Shown piece after piece: positions 7,185-13,116 of a stretch of DNA of 13,116 nt (position 1 is the stretch's first letter; each line of letters starts with the position of its first letter). The stretch spans positions 1 through 13,116 of the forward strand of contig JAEZEY010000081.1 of assembly GCA_023432845.1 (NCBI GenBank), in the 5' to 3' direction. This stretch comes from Pseudomonadota bacterium (GTDB lineage: Bacteria; Pseudomonadota; Alphaproteobacteria; Rhizobiales; Xanthobacteraceae). The notes beneath the pieces were generated by a model. It did no database searches and was not told the DNA's origin. It saw nothing but the letters and a program-made list of their open reading frames with translations. A program made the position numbers and the translations under genes.

Positions 7185-8026
7185 ACGGGCTGATCTCGGT
7201 CATCGTCACAACGTATAACCGCGAGGATGCGCTCGCCGCGGTGCTGCGCTCGCTGGCGCGGCAGACCGACAGGGATTTCGAGGTCATCGTTGCCGATGAC
7301 GGCTCACGCCCCGCGACCGGCGACCTCGTCGATGACTGGAAGGCAAAAGTCGGCCACCGGGTCGAGCATGTCTGGCACGAGGACAAGGGCTTTCGCCCCG
7401 GCGAGATCCGCAATCGCGCGGTGCTGGCCTCGCGCGGGGATTATGTGGTTTTCCTCGACGGCGACTGTATCGTGCGGCCGGACTTCGTCGCGCAGCATCG
7501 CAGGCTTGCCGAAGCGAATGCCTTCGTCACCGGCAATCGCATCCTGTTGTCGCCGCACCTCACCGAGCGCGTGCTGCGCGAGGGCCTGGAGCCGGAGACG
7601 TGGAGCTTTGCGCGGTTCCTCGCCGAACGGTTGCGCGGCGGCGTCAATCGTCTGTCGGCGTTGCTGCATCTGCCGCTCGGGCCGCTGCGCCGGCTGCGCG
7701 CCAGGGAATGGAAAGGCGCGCGCTCGTGCAATCTCGCCATCTGGCGCCGCGATCTCGACACCGTCGATGGTTTCGATGCCGACTATGCCGGCTGGGGCAA
7801 GGAAGATTCCGATCTCATCGTTCGCCTGTTGCATGCCGGCGTCGCGCGCAAGGACGGCAACTTCGCCACCGGCGTCGTTCATCTGTGGCACCGGGAGGCC
7901 GACCGCTCGGCGCTCGGCGAAAACGAACGCAAACTCGCCGAACTTCTCAAGAGCCGCGATGTGCGCGCCAGGCACGGCATGTCGGCGCTGCGCGTGACGG
8001 CGGCGCCCGCGACGGCGGCGCCATGA
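7181..8026 (+). CDS. GT2 glycosyltransferase with GT7-like C-terminal motif
   Basis: A 281-residue soluble-looking glycosyltransferase of unassigned sugar specificity. The N-terminal GT-A domain has SVIVTTYNRED (6-16), EVIVADDGS (34-42) and VVFLDGDCIVRPDF (89-102) with the DGD metal site. Before the DGD lies DKGFRPGEIRNRA (68-80). The C-terminal part has CNLAIWRRD (183-191) and GWGKEDSDLIVRL (204-216), the WGxED signature seen in galactosyltransferase-related GT2/GT7 C-terminal domains, in which the Glu-Asp is thought to be catalytic. The start chosen is GTG at 7181, which overlaps the previous stop as GTGA and places the first strand at the normal position. A longer frame back to 7049 lies wholly inside the upstream gene. 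The C-terminus overlaps the next start as ATGA. Core-sugar addition is inferred from the operon; a galactose or N-acetylhexosamine donor would suit the motif. Confidence 0.82.
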   Translation: MNGLISVIVTTYNREDALAAVLRSLARQTDRDFEVIVADDGSRPATGDLVDDWKAKVGHRVEHVWHEDKGFRPGEIRNRAVLASRGDYVVFLDGDCIVRPDFVAQHRRLAEANAFVTGNRILLSPHLTERVLREGLEPETWSFARFLAERLRGGVNRLSALLHLPLGPLRRLRAREWKGARSCNLAIWRRDLDTVDGFDADYAGWGKEDSDLIVRLLHAGVARKDGNFATGVVHLWHREADRSALGENERKLAELLKSRDVRARHGMSALRVTAAPATAAP

Positions 8027-9108
8027 CCCGCATCGACCTGCGGGCGCGGCCGCGCATTCTGGTCGTCGCGCTGCGCCGCCTCGGCGACGTACTCTTGACG
8101 ACGCCGCTGATCGCCAGCCTGCGCAAGGCGTGGCCCGACGCGACCATCGAGGCGCTGGTGTTTGCCGACACTGCCGGCATTCTGGCCGGCAATCCCGATC
8201 TCGACGGCATCGTCACCCTGCCGGCGAAGCGCACCGTGGCGCAGAGTCTGGCGCTGGCGATGAAGCTGTGGCGACGCTACGACCTCGCCATCTCGACTCA
8301 GTCGGGCGATCGCCCGACGTTCTTCGCCATCCTCGCGGGGCGTCACGCGGTGGCGCCGGTGGAGTCGCGGGCGAGCGGCGCGTTGAAGACGCGCTTCCTC
8401 AGCCGGACCGTGCCAGTCGTCGCCGGCGTGCATCGTGTCGAGGAGATGTTGCGCCTAGCCGACGTGCTCGGCATCGACCGCGCGCTGCGGCTCGTGCCGC
8501 CGGCCGCCTTGCCGTTCGAGGGCAGGCCAGCAGGCGATTACGCGGTGATCCACGCCGCGCCGATGTTTCGCTACAAGCAATGGACCGCTGAAGGCTGGCG
8601 CGAGGTCGCGGCGTCGCTCAAGGCGCGCGGCCTGACGGTGATCGCTACCGGCGGACCGGCTGCAGAGGAACGCACCTATCTCGATAATATTTGGCGTGGC
8701 GCCGACCTGCTGCGCTTCGACGGCAGGCTCAACTGGGGCCAGCTCTCGGGGCTGCTTGCCGGCGCCAAGGTGTTTATCGGGCCCGATACGTCGGTGACGC
8801 ATCTCGCGGCGGCCTGCGGCTGTCCGACGGTGGCGCTGTTCGGGCCCACCGATCCGCGGCTGTGGGGGCCGTGGCCGGTTGGAGGTCTCGGCGCGCTGTG
8901 GGCGGACACCGGCGTTGTGCAGCAGCGCGGCAATGTCTGGTTGGTGCAGCATGCGTTCCCGTGCACGCCCTGCCAGTTGGAGGGCTGCGAGCGAAGACTT
9001 GAAAGCTACAGCGCCTGTCTCGATGCGCTGACGCCGCGTCAGGTCATGGTCGCGGGCGAGGAAGCGCTGGCGAGTCAGGATGCCTTGCGGCCTGCCGCAA
9101 AAACGTAG
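8023..9108 (+). CDS. Third GT9 heptosyltransferase, WaaQ-like
   Basis: Probably adds a further heptose from ADP-heptose to the LPS core, as WaaQ (heptosyltransferase III) does. The protein has 361 residues. GT9 features are ILVVALRRLGDVLLTTPL (12-29) with the conserved Asp at D22, HAAPMFRYKQW (177-187), ATGGPAAEE (208-216) and the nucleotide-sugar motif GPDTSVTHLAAACGCPT (253-269) with LFGPTDPRLWGPWP (272-285). Near the C-terminus four cysteines (C314, C317, C322, C332) form a C-x2-C-x4-C-x9-C cluster absent from the WaaC and WaaF encoded nearby. The ATG at 8023 overlaps the previous gene's TGA. An upstream extension to 7600 would lie entirely inside that gene. The last 34 bases overlap the convergent transferase gene. 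GT9 membership is firm; heptosyltransferase III rather than another GT9 role is likely but inferred. Confidence 0.85.
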   Translation: MTRIDLRARPRILVVALRRLGDVLLTTPLIASLRKAWPDATIEALVFADTAGILAGNPDLDGIVTLPAKRTVAQSLALAMKLWRRYDLAISTQSGDRPTFFAILAGRHAVAPVESRASGALKTRFLSRTVPVVAGVHRVEEMLRLADVLGIDRALRLVPPAALPFEGRPAGDYAVIHAAPMFRYKQWTAEGWREVAASLKARGLTVIATGGPAAEERTYLDNIWRGADLLRFDGRLNWGQLSGLLAGAKVFIGPDTSVTHLAAACGCPTVALFGPTDPRLWGPWPVGGLGALWADTGVVQQRGNVWLVQHAFPCTPCQLEGCERRLESYSACLDALTPRQVMVAGEEALASQDALRPAAKT

Positions 9109-10100
9109 AGCAGCCAGGCGACCAACGCCGCGCCCGCGGCGAGTGTAGCGATCTGCACCGCGATGCCGGTCCACATGACGCTGGTGAGCGCCAGCAGGCC
9201 GAGCGCGATATTGACGGCGAAGATGCGCGCGACCACCTGCATCACCGTGAACCCGCCTTGCGTCGCGCGCTGATAGAAATGCGTGCGATGGGCGACCCAG
9301 AACTGTTCGCGGCGCATGATGCGCCGGCACAAGGTGACGGTGGCGTCGGCGAGGTAATAGAGCGGCAGCAGCAGCGCGGCGGCGACGTGGCCGCGTCCGC
9401 CGAGCCCGATCAGCATCCAGGCGATCAGCAAACCGATGGCGAGGCTGCCGACATCGCCAAGAAACATCTTCGCCACCGGACGATTGAGCGGTGCAAAGCC
9501 GAGCATGGCGCCGCACAGCGCCAGCGCGACGATAGTCTCGGTCGGCGAACTCGCGCCGAAGACGCCGAACAAGGCGATGAACGCTGTTATCGGCACCGTT
9601 TCGGCGGCGGTGATCCAGTCAATGCCGTCCATGAAATTGGTGAGGTTGACGAACCACAGCGCGCCGAGGCCGAGCAGGACGCGCTCGAACCAGGACGGCA
9701 CCATCGGCAGGATGTGCATCTCGTCGGGTATCGCGATCAGGATCGCCGCCACGCCCGCAGCCTGTAGCAACAGTCGAGGCAGCACAGCGACATGCTTGAT
9801 GTCATCGACCGCTCCGACGATGGCGATGCCGATCGTCGCGACGAGTACGATCCAGAGCTCCCGGTCGGCGCCGCCATCGACTGCAAGCGCGGCGAGGGCG
9901 CTGATGGCGACCGTCGCCGCGATGACGCCAATGCCGGCGCCCTGCGGGGTCGGCGCTTTATGCGAGGAGCGCGCATTCGGCAGCGCCATCGCGTAGCGCA
10001 GCAGCAGCGGCCGCAGCAGCAGCAACAATCCGTGGCTCATCGCCGCGGCGGCGATCAGCATCAGGACGGCGGTCGGAAGGTTCAGCGCGGCGGCGTTCAT
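9075..10100 (-). CDS. WecA/WbpL-like polyprenyl-phosphate sugar-1-phosphate transferase
   Basis: An integral membrane enzyme of the MraY/WecA family that moves an N-acetylhexosamine-1-phosphate from its UDP-sugar to undecaprenyl phosphate, starting O-chain or similar glycan assembly. The 341 residues show about ten hydrophobic segments and the family's motifs in order: SSHKAPTPQGAGIG (45-58), AVDDIKH (97-103) with the Asp pair, NLTNFMDGIDWI (152-163), KMFLGDVGSL (211-220) with D216, and the cytoplasmic HRTHFYQRA (271-279). That histidine motif is the WecA/WbpL form. The ATG at 10100 overlaps the stop of the upstream GT4 gene as ATGA and has GGAG 8 bases before it, so translation is coupled. 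The 3' end overlaps the WaaQ-like gene by 34 bases in convergent orientation. The donor (GlcNAc, FucNAc, QuiNAc or another HexNAc) cannot be read from the sequence. Confidence 0.9.
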   Translation of the reverse strand: MNAAALNLPTAVLMLIAAAAMSHGLLLLLRPLLLRYAMALPNARSSHKAPTPQGAGIGVIAATVAISALAALAVDGGADRELWIVLVATIGIAIVGAVDDIKHVAVLPRLLLQAAGVAAILIAIPDEMHILPMVPSWFERVLLGLGALWFVNLTNFMDGIDWITAAETVPITAFIALFGVFGASSPTETIVALALCGAMLGFAPLNRPVAKMFLGDVGSLAIGLLIAWMLIGLGGRGHVAAALLLPLYYLADATVTLCRRIMRREQFWVAHRTHFYQRATQGGFTVMQVVARIFAVNIALGLLALTSVMWTGIAVQIATLAAGAALVAWLLYVFAAGRKAS

Positions 10101-11239
10101 CGGGCCGTCTCCGCGGCGCGGGCGGCGAGCAGCTTGCTATAGAGCGCGACGATTTCGCGGCCGACGAGCTCGCTGGAGAATTCCTCGACCGCCATGCGGC
10201 GGCTCTCGGCGGCGAAGCGATGGCGCAAGGCGTCGTCCTTCATCAGCGTCTCGATGGTGCCGGCGAGCGCTTCGGGATCGTCCACCGGCACCAGCAGCGC
10301 ATTGACATCCTGCCGCGCGATCTCGCGACAGCCGGGCACGTCGGTGGCGATGAGCGCGCGGCCGCAGGCGGCGGCCTCCAGCAGGCTCTTCGGCAGGCCT
10401 TCGCGGCGCGACGCCAGCACGCCGACATGAGCCTGCGCCCAGACCGAGGCGACGTCGCCGACATATCCCATGACGACGAGGTTCGGCCGATGCCGCCAGC
10501 CATCGATCACGCTCTCCGGGATCGAGGCTGGATTGGATGGATCGGGCGTGCCGGCGAGCAGCAGGCGCACGGCGATGCCGCGTTCGGCGAGGATTTCAAG
10601 GGCGCGCACCAGCGGCCGCACGCCCTTGTCGTCGAGCAGGCGGCCGACGAAGCCCACCGTGAACACGCCGTCGGGTTCAGGCAGGGGCTTGAGCTCGTCG
10701 ACGTCGATGCCGGAACCGGGAATGAGCGCGATCCGGTCCGCCGGGACGCCGAGGCTCAGCGCGGCCATACGGTCGTCGGGGTTCTGCACCAGCACAGCGG
10801 TCGCCGGACGATTCAGCAGCCAGCGCAGCAGCGGCGCGGCGACGGCGCGGATGACGCGCGCCTTGGGCGTGTTCGAGGTGAAGGCAAAGCCGAGCCCGGC
10901 AAAGGCATTGAGCTTGGCCATCGGCAGGCCGAGCGCGGCGATCGAGCCGAGGACGGACGGCACCAGGGCGACGTGGTGGACAAGGTCCGGCTTGAGGCGG
11001 CGGTACAGGGCGCGGACCTCGCGGACGGTGGCGAGCAGGGTGAGGGGGTTGAGGCTGCCGCGGTGCCAGGTGATCGGGTGTAGTTCGAAGCCTTCGACGC
11101 AAATGCGCTCGCCGTCCCGATCTACGCGCGTCGCCACATGGACCGCGAAGCCGGCATCACGTGCCGCCCGGGCCATCGGCAGCCGGTGCGAGACGAAGTA
11201 CCAGTCTTCGGAGACGAGATAGAGGATCGTTCGTGCCAT
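10097..11239 (-). CDS. GT4 glycosyltransferase (group 1)
   Basis: A 380-residue retaining GT-B-fold transferase, probably adding the second sugar to the lipid-linked primer made by the next gene, on the cytoplasmic side. The N-terminal domain starts with TILYLVSEDWYFVSHRLPMA (4-23), the opening seen in PglA/WbpH/CapM-like enzymes, and has LNAFAGLGFAFTS (110-122). The C-terminal nucleotide-binding domain has GFVGRLLDDKGV (196-207), LLLAGTPDPSNP (226-237) and SRREGLPKSLLEAAACG (277-293), whose E280 and E288 make the GT4 EX7E motif, then ATDVPGCREI (298-307). The ATG at 11239 fits the family start, but no clear Shine-Dalgarno sequence precedes it. The gene overlaps the WecA-like gene by ATGA and heads that two-gene minus-strand unit. 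Assignment to GT4 is firm; the transferred sugar and linkage are not known. Confidence 0.9.
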   Translation of the reverse strand: MARTILYLVSEDWYFVSHRLPMARAARDAGFAVHVATRVDRDGERICVEGFELHPITWHRGSLNPLTLLATVREVRALYRRLKPDLVHHVALVPSVLGSIAALGLPMAKLNAFAGLGFAFTSNTPKARVIRAVAAPLLRWLLNRPATAVLVQNPDDRMAALSLGVPADRIALIPGSGIDVDELKPLPEPDGVFTVGFVGRLLDDKGVRPLVRALEILAERGIAVRLLLAGTPDPSNPASIPESVIDGWRHRPNLVVMGYVGDVASVWAQAHVGVLASRREGLPKSLLEAAACGRALIATDVPGCREIARQDVNALLVPVDDPEALAGTIETLMKDDALRHRFAAESRRMAVEEFSSELVGREIVALYSKLLAARAAETAR

Positions 11240-11345
11240 CTATGGGCCGGGTTTCGCTTTCGTCGGGGTCGCTTGCACCCATAGAGCACCCGGCACGAGA
11301 ATGAAATCGGCTCGGCGCGCAGGCGCCGCGCTGTCCACCCATAAA
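11239..11345. repeat. Three CCCATA boxes in the divergent GT4/epimerase region
   Basis: TCTATGGG (11239-11246) is the exact reverse complement of CCCATAGA (11278-11285), with 31 bases between them. A third near copy, CCCATAAA (11338-11345), lies 60 bases after the second in the same orientation. The last two sit in a longer imperfect direct repeat: CACCCATA, G or A, then AGC (11276-11287 and 11336-11347), each followed 3-4 bases later by GGCACG. A separate hairpin, CGGCGC/GCGCCG with a 4-base loop, lies at 11313-11328 without a T-run. Repeated boxes in a 250-base divergent gap could be regulator sites, but no promoter was convincingly placed. The first box touches the GT4 start codon. Confidence 0.35.
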
Positions 11346-11489
11346 GCGTTGGCACGGCGAGGTTTTCCTGAAGAAAGCCGCCGGCCGGCGCAACTGGGCC
11401 TATGCCTGGCGGGCGATTTTGATGTACGAGGCGTGGCGCCGCCGCAGGGGCTGTCCGAATTGTCAGCGGGGCGACGAAAGGATCGATCT

Positions 11490-12518
11490 GTGGCGGCACT
11501 CGACAATCAGCCCATCCTGGTCACCGGCGCGGCCGGCTTCATCGGTTTTCACGTTGCCACCGCGCTGCTGAAGGAAGGCCGCGTCGTCATCGGCGTCGAC
11601 AACCTGACGCCGTACTACGATGTGAAGCTGAAAGAGGCGCGGCTCGCCGAATTGAAGAAGCACAATGGCTTCTCATTCATCCGGCATGATCTGGCCGACC
11701 GCCAGGCGACCGCCGATCTGTTCGCGCAATACAAATTCCCGCACGTCGTGCATCTGGCCGCGCAGGCCGGCGTGCGTCATTCGCTGGTCGATCCGCACGC
11801 CTATGTCGATTCCAATCTGATCGGTTTCGTCAACGTGCTGGAAGGCTGCCGCCACAATGGCTGCCGACATCTGCTCTATGCCTCGTCGTCGTCCGTCTAC
11901 GGCAGCAACACGCGCATGCCGTTTTCGGTCCACGACAATGTCGACCACCCGCTCAGCCTCTATGGCGCCTCGAAGAAGGCCAACGAGCTGATGGCGCATT
12001 CCTATTCGCATCTGTTCAGGCTGCCGACGACAGGACTTCGTTTTTTCACGGTCTACGGGCCGTGGGGCCGGCCGGACATGGCGATGTGGATCTTCGCCAG
12101 CGCCATTCTCGCCGGCAAGCCGATCAAGCTATTCAACCATGGCAAGATGCGGCGCGACTTCACTTATGTCGATGACGTCGTCGAGTCGATCGTGCGCCTC
12201 GTGGGCCGGCCGGCGGCCAGCGATCCGAACTGGTCTGGCGACAAGCCCGATCCGGGATCGAGCAGCGCGCCGTGGCGCGTCTACAACATCGGCAACAACA
12301 ATCCGGTCGATCTGCTCGACGTCGTCGAGCTGCTGGAAAAGTCGATCGGCAAAAAAGCGATCCGCGAACTGGAGGCGATGCAGCCCGGCGACGTGCCGGC
12401 GACCTATGCCGATGTCGACGCGCTGATGAAGGAAGTCGATTTCAAGCCGTCGACGCCGATCGCCGAGGGCATCGCGCGCTTCATCGCGTGGTATCGCGGC
12501 TATCACGGCCTGAATTAA
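11490..12518 (+). CDS. UDP-glucuronate 4-epimerase
   Basis: Interconverts UDP-glucuronate and UDP-galacturonate, supplying galacturonic acid for LPS core, lipid A or O-chain; LpsL of Sinorhizobium is a known relative. The protein has 342 residues and extended-SDR architecture. The NAD motif is TGAAGFIGFH (12-21), followed by GVDNLTPYYDVKLKEARL (35-52), which is characteristic of UDP-GlcA 4-epimerases. Then come HLAAQAGVRHS (88-98), SSSSVYGSN (132-140) and the catalytic YGASK (Y158, K162). RRDFTYVDDVV (221-231) and the insert ending in APWRVYNIGN (260-269) complete the signature. The start chosen is GTG at 11490, with AAAGGA 7 bases upstream. The frame stays open back to an ATG at 11301, but those 63 residues resemble nothing in the family. 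The gene is divergent from the GT4 gene across about 250 bases, with no gene immediately downstream. Confidence 0.93.
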   Translation: MAALDNQPILVTGAAGFIGFHVATALLKEGRVVIGVDNLTPYYDVKLKEARLAELKKHNGFSFIRHDLADRQATADLFAQYKFPHVVHLAAQAGVRHSLVDPHAYVDSNLIGFVNVLEGCRHNGCRHLLYASSSSVYGSNTRMPFSVHDNVDHPLSLYGASKKANELMAHSYSHLFRLPTTGLRFFTVYGPWGRPDMAMWIFASAILAGKPIKLFNHGKMRRDFTYVDDVVESIVRLVGRPAASDPNWSGDKPDPGSSSAPWRVYNIGNNNPVDLLDVVELLEKSIGKKAIRELEAMQPGDVPATYADVDALMKEVDFKPSTPIAEGIARFIAWYRGYHGLN

Positions 12519-12552
12519 CGTTTCTGATTTTCACCGACCCCGGCAGGAAAGC

Positions 12553-12567
12553 GCGCCGTTTCGGCGC
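12553..12567 (+). terminator. Small hairpin after the UDP-glucuronate epimerase gene
   Basis: GCGCCG (12553-12558) and CGGCGC (12562-12567) pair perfectly around TTT, 35 bases after the epimerase stop codon. A second hairpin, ACCGCA (12595-12600) with TGCGGT (12610-12615), follows. Neither has a T-run, so termination is only a possibility. The 167-base gap 12519-12685 otherwise shows nothing recognisable except the untranslated leader of the next gene. Confidence 0.3.
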
Positions 12568-12685
12568 TGTAACGCACTGAATCAAAACGTGTTCACCGCA
12601 TTTCACAGGTGCGGTCGCCAGCCTATGACCAGCGTGCTAGGGGGACGCGGGGTTCAAAATTCAGGCTGGGGATCGGCTTTTCGCG

Positions 12686-13116
12686 ATGACACAGGCTTCC
12701 ACCATCGAAACGCGGCCGCTGCGCATCGGCGTCGTCGGCGTCGGCGTCATGGGCAGTAACCACGCGCGCGTTCTCGCCGGGTTGCCGGGCGCCGAACTAG
12801 CCGGCGTCGCCGACCCGGACGCCAAGCAGGCTGAATTCGTCGCGCGTACGTTGGGCTGCGCCGCGGTCCCCGACGTCGAAGGGCTGCTCGATCTCGGCAT
12901 CGATGCCATCACCATCGCCGCGCCGACTCATCTGCACCGCGAGGTGGCGCTCGCTGCGACCGCGCGCGGCGTGCATGTGCTGGTGGAGAAACCGATCGCC
13001 TCGTCCGTGGAAGAGGGGCATGAGATCATCGATGCCGCGCGTGGCGCCGGCGTGACGCTCATGGTCGGCCATGTCGAGCGCTTCAACCCGGCGGTGGAAG
13101 CGATCAAGGATGCGAT
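12686..13116 (+). CDS. Gfo/Idh/MocA oxidoreductase, UDP-GlcNAc 3-dehydrogenase-like (N-terminal part, runs off the right edge)
   Basis: An NAD(P)-dependent sugar oxidoreductase, probably acting on a UDP-sugar. The 143 residues visible cover the Rossmann domain and the start of the catalytic domain. The nucleotide-binding motif GVVGVGVMGSNHARVL lies at 15-30, the acidic strand end ADPD at 42-45, AAPTHLH at 78-84, and the family's EKP at 101-103 with catalytic-type K102. GHVERFNPAV (128-137) is typical of the subgroup containing GnnA and WlbA/WbpB, which oxidise C3 of UDP-GlcNAc or UDP-GlcNAcA before transamination. The ATG at 12686 fits; a G-rich stretch lies about 12 bases upstream. GnnA would feed GlcN3N (diaminoglucose) lipid A, WlbA a diaminouronate O-chain sugar. 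The two cannot be separated without the C-terminal half and the next gene. Superfamily firm, substrate inferred. Confidence 0.85.
   Translation, partial: MTQASTIETRPLRIGVVGVGVMGSNHARVLAGLPGAELAGVADPDAKQAEFVARTLGCAAVPDVEGLLDLGIDAITIAAPTHLHREVALAATARGVHVLVEKPIASSVEEGHEIIDAARGAGVTLMVGHVERFNPAVEAIKDA

Noticed and set aside
7600..8022. Upstream extension of the WaaQ-like frame
   Set aside because: It lies wholly inside the preceding GT2 gene; the ATGA overlap at 8023 and the GT9 N-terminal motif fix the true start.
8455..9516. Minus-strand open frame of 353 codons spanning the WaaQ-like and WecA-like genes
   Set aside because: It overlaps two motif-verified genes in other frames and is Arg-rich without any domain signature.
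11349..11366. Sigma-54-like promoter (TTGGCACG) before the UDP-glucuronate epimerase
   Set aside because: The -24-like half is good, but no TTGC-type -12 element occurs at the required spacing.
12595..12615. Hairpin before the oxidoreductase as a riboswitch or RNA gene
   Set aside because: A 6-bp stem with a 9-base loop alone matches no known riboswitch architecture and is common by chance in such DNA.
1..13116. CRISPR arrays, tRNA genes, insertion sequences or phage attachment sites
   Set aside because: No regularly spaced repeats, tRNA-like cloverleaf, transposase gene or flanking terminal repeats were found on reading the window.

Overview
The window is chromosomal DNA of high GC content and reads as an alphaproteobacterium, most likely of the Hyphomicrobiales (Bradyrhizobium/Rhodopseudomonas/Xanthobacteraceae-like). 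That assignment is inferred from base composition, protein style and the LPS gene set; no rRNA or other taxonomic marker is present. Almost all of it is coding, and every recognisable gene concerns lipopolysaccharide (LPS) or other surface polysaccharide. I see no tRNA, rRNA, CRISPR array, insertion sequence or phage gene, and no gap between genes exceeds about 250 bases.

Layout. Left edge: a partial UDP-glucose 4-epimerase gene (galE, minus strand, C-terminus outside the window) is divergent from waaC (heptosyltransferase I). A perfect 8+8 bp inverted repeat lies midway between them. Next, on the minus strand, waaF (heptosyltransferase II) is followed by kdsD (arabinose-5-phosphate isomerase, Kdo pathway), and kdsD converges on waaC. 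Divergent from waaF is a compact plus-strand run: hldD (ADP-heptose 6-epimerase), hldE (bifunctional heptose-7-phosphate kinase/ADP-heptose synthase), a WaaE/KdtX-like GT2 glycosyltransferase, a second GT2 transferase with a GT7-like C-terminal motif, and a third GT9 heptosyltransferase (WaaQ-like). The last three are joined by 4-base start/stop overlaps. The WaaQ-like gene ends in a 34-base convergent overlap with a minus-strand pair: a GT4 glycosyltransferase followed by a WecA/WbpL-like polyprenyl-phosphate sugar-1-phosphate transferase. Divergent from that pair is a UDP-glucuronate 4-epimerase gene. The right edge holds the start of a Gfo/Idh/MocA oxidoreductase that resembles UDP-GlcNAc 3-dehydrogenases.

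How the genes fit together. KdsD supplies arabinose-5-phosphate for Kdo. HldE and HldD make ADP-L-glycero-D-manno-heptose. WaaC, WaaF and the WaaQ-like enzyme would use it to add heptoses to the Kdo-lipid A acceptor, and the two GT2 enzymes probably decorate that core. The WecA-like and GT4 enzymes look like the first two steps of building an undecaprenyl-linked O-chain or related glycan. The two epimerases provide UDP-galactose and UDP-galacturonate. The oxidoreductase may start 3-amino sugar synthesis for lipid A or O-chain. The heptose pathway is incomplete in the window, since gmhA and gmhB are absent.

I found no clearly new biological system. The points most worth following are an attenuator-like hairpin before hldD, two operator-like repeat arrangements in divergent intergenic regions, the little-characterised GT2 pair, and the possible lipid A diamino-sugar enzyme at the right edge.
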